From positions 69,102-133,101 of the forward strand of contig CAJMMA010000001.1 of assembly GCA_905214435.1 (NCBI GenBank): DNA of 64,000 bases, given 5' to 3'. This DNA is from an uncultured bacterium (GTDB lineage Bacteria; Actinomycetota; Coriobacteriia; Coriobacteriales; Coriobacteriaceae). The translations under genes and the position numbers were made by a program. Shown here piece by piece: positions 61,825 through 64,000 of this stretch; position 1 is the first letter of the stretch, and each line of letters starts with the position of its first letter. The notes under the pieces were generated by a model. That model was not told where the DNA came from. It did no database searches and saw only the letters and a list, made by a program, of their open reading frames with translations.

Positions 61825-62538
61825 CTAGTACGTATAGGTGTAGCCGCCCGCATCGCCACGATTGAAGGACTTTACATACTCGATAGCCTGACCGCTCGCG
61901 TCATAGCTCACGCATTCCAAAAGCAAAACAAGATCCCCTTGTTCCAAGCCAAGCAAGCCCGCGTCGCGTGCACCCACCGCCTCGATATCGAGCTTCTCCT
62001 GTGCCATGACCGGCTTTCGGCCCAACATCTCATAGGTCTCGTACAAACTGAAGACCGACACGTCAATATCTTCGATTGTGGGAAACAGCAGGCACGGGAT
62101 GAACGCCATCTCAATCGATACGGGATCGCCGTTGACGCAGTTCAAACGCCGAATCGAATACAGCAAATCGTCCTCGGCAATGCCAAACAGGTTGGCATAA
62201 TATGGGCCCGCATAACGCTTGGAACGCGCGAGGATGCGGGCGGACGGCTCGCCGCCCGAAGCACGAACCGACTCGCGAAAGCCTCCTGTTCGTTCGTAGG
62301 CAACGGGCACTTTCTGCGCCACAAACGCGCCCTTTCCGCGGACGCGTCGAATCTGCCCGCGCCGAACCAGCTCATCGACAGCACTTCGAATGGTCAAGCG
62401 TGTCGTACCAAATTCCTCGGCGAGGTCTTTTTCGGACGGAATCATGGAACCCGTGGGATATATACCGCGTTCGATACGCTCTTCAATGCGACGTCGTATG
62501 CGCATATAAACCGGGGTGGCATCTACTGTTTCAGCCAT
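61825..62538 (-). CDS. GntR-family (HutC/UTRA) transcription regulator 1
   Basis: 237-aa regulator. N-terminal winged helix at about 8-75 (YMRIRRRIEERIERGIYPTGSMIPSEKDLAEEFGTTRLTIRSAVDEL), C-terminal UTRA ligand-binding domain at about 95-235 (SVFSLYETYEMLGRKPVMAQEKLDIEAV). UTRA domains usually bind sugar phosphates or similar effectors. It overlaps the second regulator gene by 16 bp and lies just upstream of the set 2 operon, its most likely target. Confidence 0.93.
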   Translation of the reverse strand: MAETVDATPVYMRIRRRIEERIERGIYPTGSMIPSEKDLAEEFGTTRLTIRSAVDELVRRGQIRRVRGKGAFVAQKVPVAYERTGGFRESVRASGGEPSARILARSKRYAGPYYANLFGIAEDDLLYSIRRLNCVNGDPVSIEMAFIPCLLFPTIEDIDVSVFSLYETYEMLGRKPVMAQEKLDIEAVGARDAGLLGLEQGDLVLLLECVSYDASGQAIEYVKSFNRGDAGGYTYTY

Positions 62539-63290
62539 TGTTCACCTGCCACGCTCCTCATGCCGTTCTTTTCACCGTTATCGGCAAAGCGGAACTTTGT
62601 GGGCAAAATCACCGATTTGCAATGCTCCACAAAACGCATGTCCTTATCAAATTCGATCGTGCTCTCATAGAACACCGGCGTCCCCTCTTCTTGCTGGAGC
62701 AGCTCGGCCTCTTCGGCGTTCAAACGCGAGATGGAGATATGCTCACGTCCATGCTCAACACGCACGCCACCTTCTTTGAGCAAGACATCGTAAAGGCTCT
62801 CACACTCAAAATCGTGCTCGGGAAGCGATGGGCACAGGGACAGGTTAACGTGAGCGGTCTCGATTGACGCCGGCTCGCCCTCAATAAGTCGAACGCGCTG
62901 CATGCGGAGCAAGGGAGCGCCTACAGCCACCCCAAGCTTGTCGGCAAGCGCCTCATCCGCCTCGATGGTCCCGGTGGAAACCAGACGAGAAGAGGGGTGC
63001 AGGCCGGCAGTCCGCACAGCATCGGAAAAGTTATACGTTTCCTGGAAGATGTTCAGCGGCTTGGGAGGACACACATACGTGCCCGATCCGCGACGGCTCT
63101 CGAGCGTTCCACACGAGATAAGCCGCGTGATACCGGCACGCAACGCCGTACGCGAAACGCCAATCTCTTCGCACAGCACGCGCTCGGCCGGCAGGCGATC
63201 GCCGCCGGCAAGCTGATGGTGCTGGATATACCAAAGAATTCCCTCAACAGCACGATCTTTGGGGGGAATTGCATAAGATTCGCCTGCCAT
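62523..63290 (-). CDS. GntR-family (HutC/UTRA) transcription regulator 2
   Basis: 255-aa regulator. Winged helix at about 10-75 (VEGILWYIQHHQLAGGDRLPAERVLCEEIGVSRTALRAGI), UTRA domain at about 95-240 (LLRMQRVRLIEGEPASIETAHVNLSLCPSL, FYESTIEFDKDMRFVEHCKS). Translationally linked to regulator 1. Having two paralogous repressors fits two box types (GGTATYAAA and GAACGGTCGA) upstream of the PTS operons. Confidence 0.93.
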   Translation of the reverse strand: MAGESYAIPPKDRAVEGILWYIQHHQLAGGDRLPAERVLCEEIGVSRTALRAGITRLISCGTLESRRGSGTYVCPPKPLNIFQETYNFSDAVRTAGLHPSSRLVSTGTIEADEALADKLGVAVGAPLLRMQRVRLIEGEPASIETAHVNLSLCPSLPEHDFECESLYDVLLKEGGVRVEHGREHISISRLNAEEAELLQQEEGTPVFYESTIEFDKDMRFVEHCKSVILPTKFRFADNGEKNGMRSVAGEQWLKQ

Positions 63291-63328
63291 TGCACAGACT
63301 CCTCATTCAGAAACGTATGCCGCCAAAA

Positions 63329-63817
63329 TTAGGCCAGCCCTCCCATGGCATCAAATTCTGCCTTGATCTTCTCGGCGACATTCCGATACGACTTATATAG
63401 ACTTGAATCGCGTTTGACCTCGTCGGTCATAACGGGAATCTCTAATTTGGAAACCTCGTCTTTTCCCGTCTGAACCGCCACAACAACGCCCATACCAAGA
63501 CACATATTACGCTTGGCAGCGTTTATTTTCGCCGCCTTGGCAGGATTTGCCAGGATACGCTGGGCAAATTCCTGTTTTGAAGCCACTTCCTCGGCCTCCG
63601 GATCGCCCGCCTCGGCCACTTCGCACTGCAACACGTCCGCATAGTCAAAAATCTTCGGCTCGCCACCGCGTTGATGCACAGCCCACTTGCGGCGCGTGGC
63701 ATCCTGGTAGATAGCCGGCAAAAATGTAAACCGCGGCGGGTCCAAAATCGTATCCGTGATGGTAAACACATCGGGATCAAAGGCATCCTGCGGGTTTTTC
63801 TTCTTGAACAGCCCCAT
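63329..63817 (-). CDS. Hypothetical protein
   Basis: 162-aa soluble protein, MGLFKKKNPQDAFDPDVFTI..., with a beta-rich middle (RKWAVHQRGGEPKIFDYADVLQCEVAE) suggestive of a PH-like domain, then a helical tail. Resembles the part of DUF4428-type proteins after the zinc ribbon, but I am not sure. ATG 63817 has GGGAGG. Starts upstream of the GntR pair on the same strand, 38 bp apart. Confidence 0.7.
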   Translation of the reverse strand: MGLFKKKNPQDAFDPDVFTITDTILDPPRFTFLPAIYQDATRRKWAVHQRGGEPKIFDYADVLQCEVAEAGDPEAEEVASKQEFAQRILANPAKAAKINAAKRNMCLGMGVVVAVQTGKDEVSKLEIPVMTDEVKRDSSLYKSYRNVAEKIKAEFDAMGGLA

Positions 63818-63951
63818 ATCAGCCTCCCGTACTAGCATTAAACAACTCATGCTGAATATAGCACCAATTTCAAGCCACTGCTTTATCGCATCGGTGCGTG
63901 GCGTCTATGGCCCGCCCAGCGGGGACTACGTACGGACGAGGGCCGGGGTGC

Positions 63952-64000
63952 CTGCTTTGTTTTGAGAAGTGGGCTCCGCGAACTTCTCAAAACAAAGCAG
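63952..64000. repeat. Perfect 19-bp inverted repeat at the window edge
   Basis: CTGCTTTGTTTTGAGAAGT and its exact reverse complement flank an 11-bp loop GGGCTCCGCGA. No T tract follows inside the window. May extend beyond 64000. Confidence 0.85.

Overview
The window is a GC-rich chromosomal segment that looks like a Coriobacteriia genome, most probably Collinsella or a close relative. The grounds are an actinobacterial yfcE-mazG-eno-divIC-ppx order, several mannose-family PTS operons, BceS/OmpR-type two-component pairs, and short palindromic repeats in many intergenic gaps. This assignment is inference from content and style; no 16S gene is present. All calls come from reading translations and motifs by eye, without database searches.

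Layout. 1-1.7 kb: a BceRS-like two-component pair, with the kinase cut by the window start. 1.9-10.1 kb: housekeeping and unknown genes (purH, a GNAT acetyltransferase, a DUF2207 membrane protein flanked by direct repeats, gluQ, a metallophosphoesterase). 10.4-22.8 kb: a more AT-rich accessory island. It holds an AAA/DUF4143 ATPase with a palindromic operator, a five-gene defence cassette (5mC methyltransferase facing a GHKL/MutL-like ATPase, a Z1 helicase-like protein, a PD-(D/E)XK DUF4420 nuclease and an AIPR protein), a decayed AbiE toxin-antitoxin locus, and a gene split by an in-frame stop. 22.8-28.2 kb: a phosphatase, a three-gene operon with a second two-component system, a galactitol-type IIB with a VOC protein, a TPR-like protein and tRNA-Leu(TAA) followed by a repeat element. 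28.5-34 kb: ppx, divIC, eno, mazG, yfcE and a LarC C-terminal domain gene. 34.3-38.3 kb: a fused CydDC-like ABC exporter and a small Cys-rich protein.

38.4-47.7 kb: a complete histidine pathway. The operon order is hisZG (one fused ORF), hisD, hisC, hisB, hisH, hisA, hisF, hisI, a 75-aa ORF and hisE, with a PHP-type histidinol phosphatase converging on it. A terminator-like hairpin lies between hisB and hisH, and a 117-bp structured repeat lies between hisF and hisI. A second copy of that repeat follows purH.

47.9-63.8 kb: a sugar and Amadori-product module. Two complete mannose-family PTS sets (IIA, IIB, IIC, IID), each with a FrlB-like SIS-domain deglycase, plus an orphan IIC-IID pair, a second SIS enzyme, an MFS and an EamA transporter, a TIM-barrel sugar isomerase and two GntR regulators. 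Long blocks of these paralogues are identical at the DNA level while their ends differ, which suggests gene conversion. Three of the promoters share paired GGTATYAAA-type boxes. The likely logic is import and phosphorylation of glycated amines or related sugars by the PTS, cleavage by SIS deglycases, and control by the adjacent GntR proteins.
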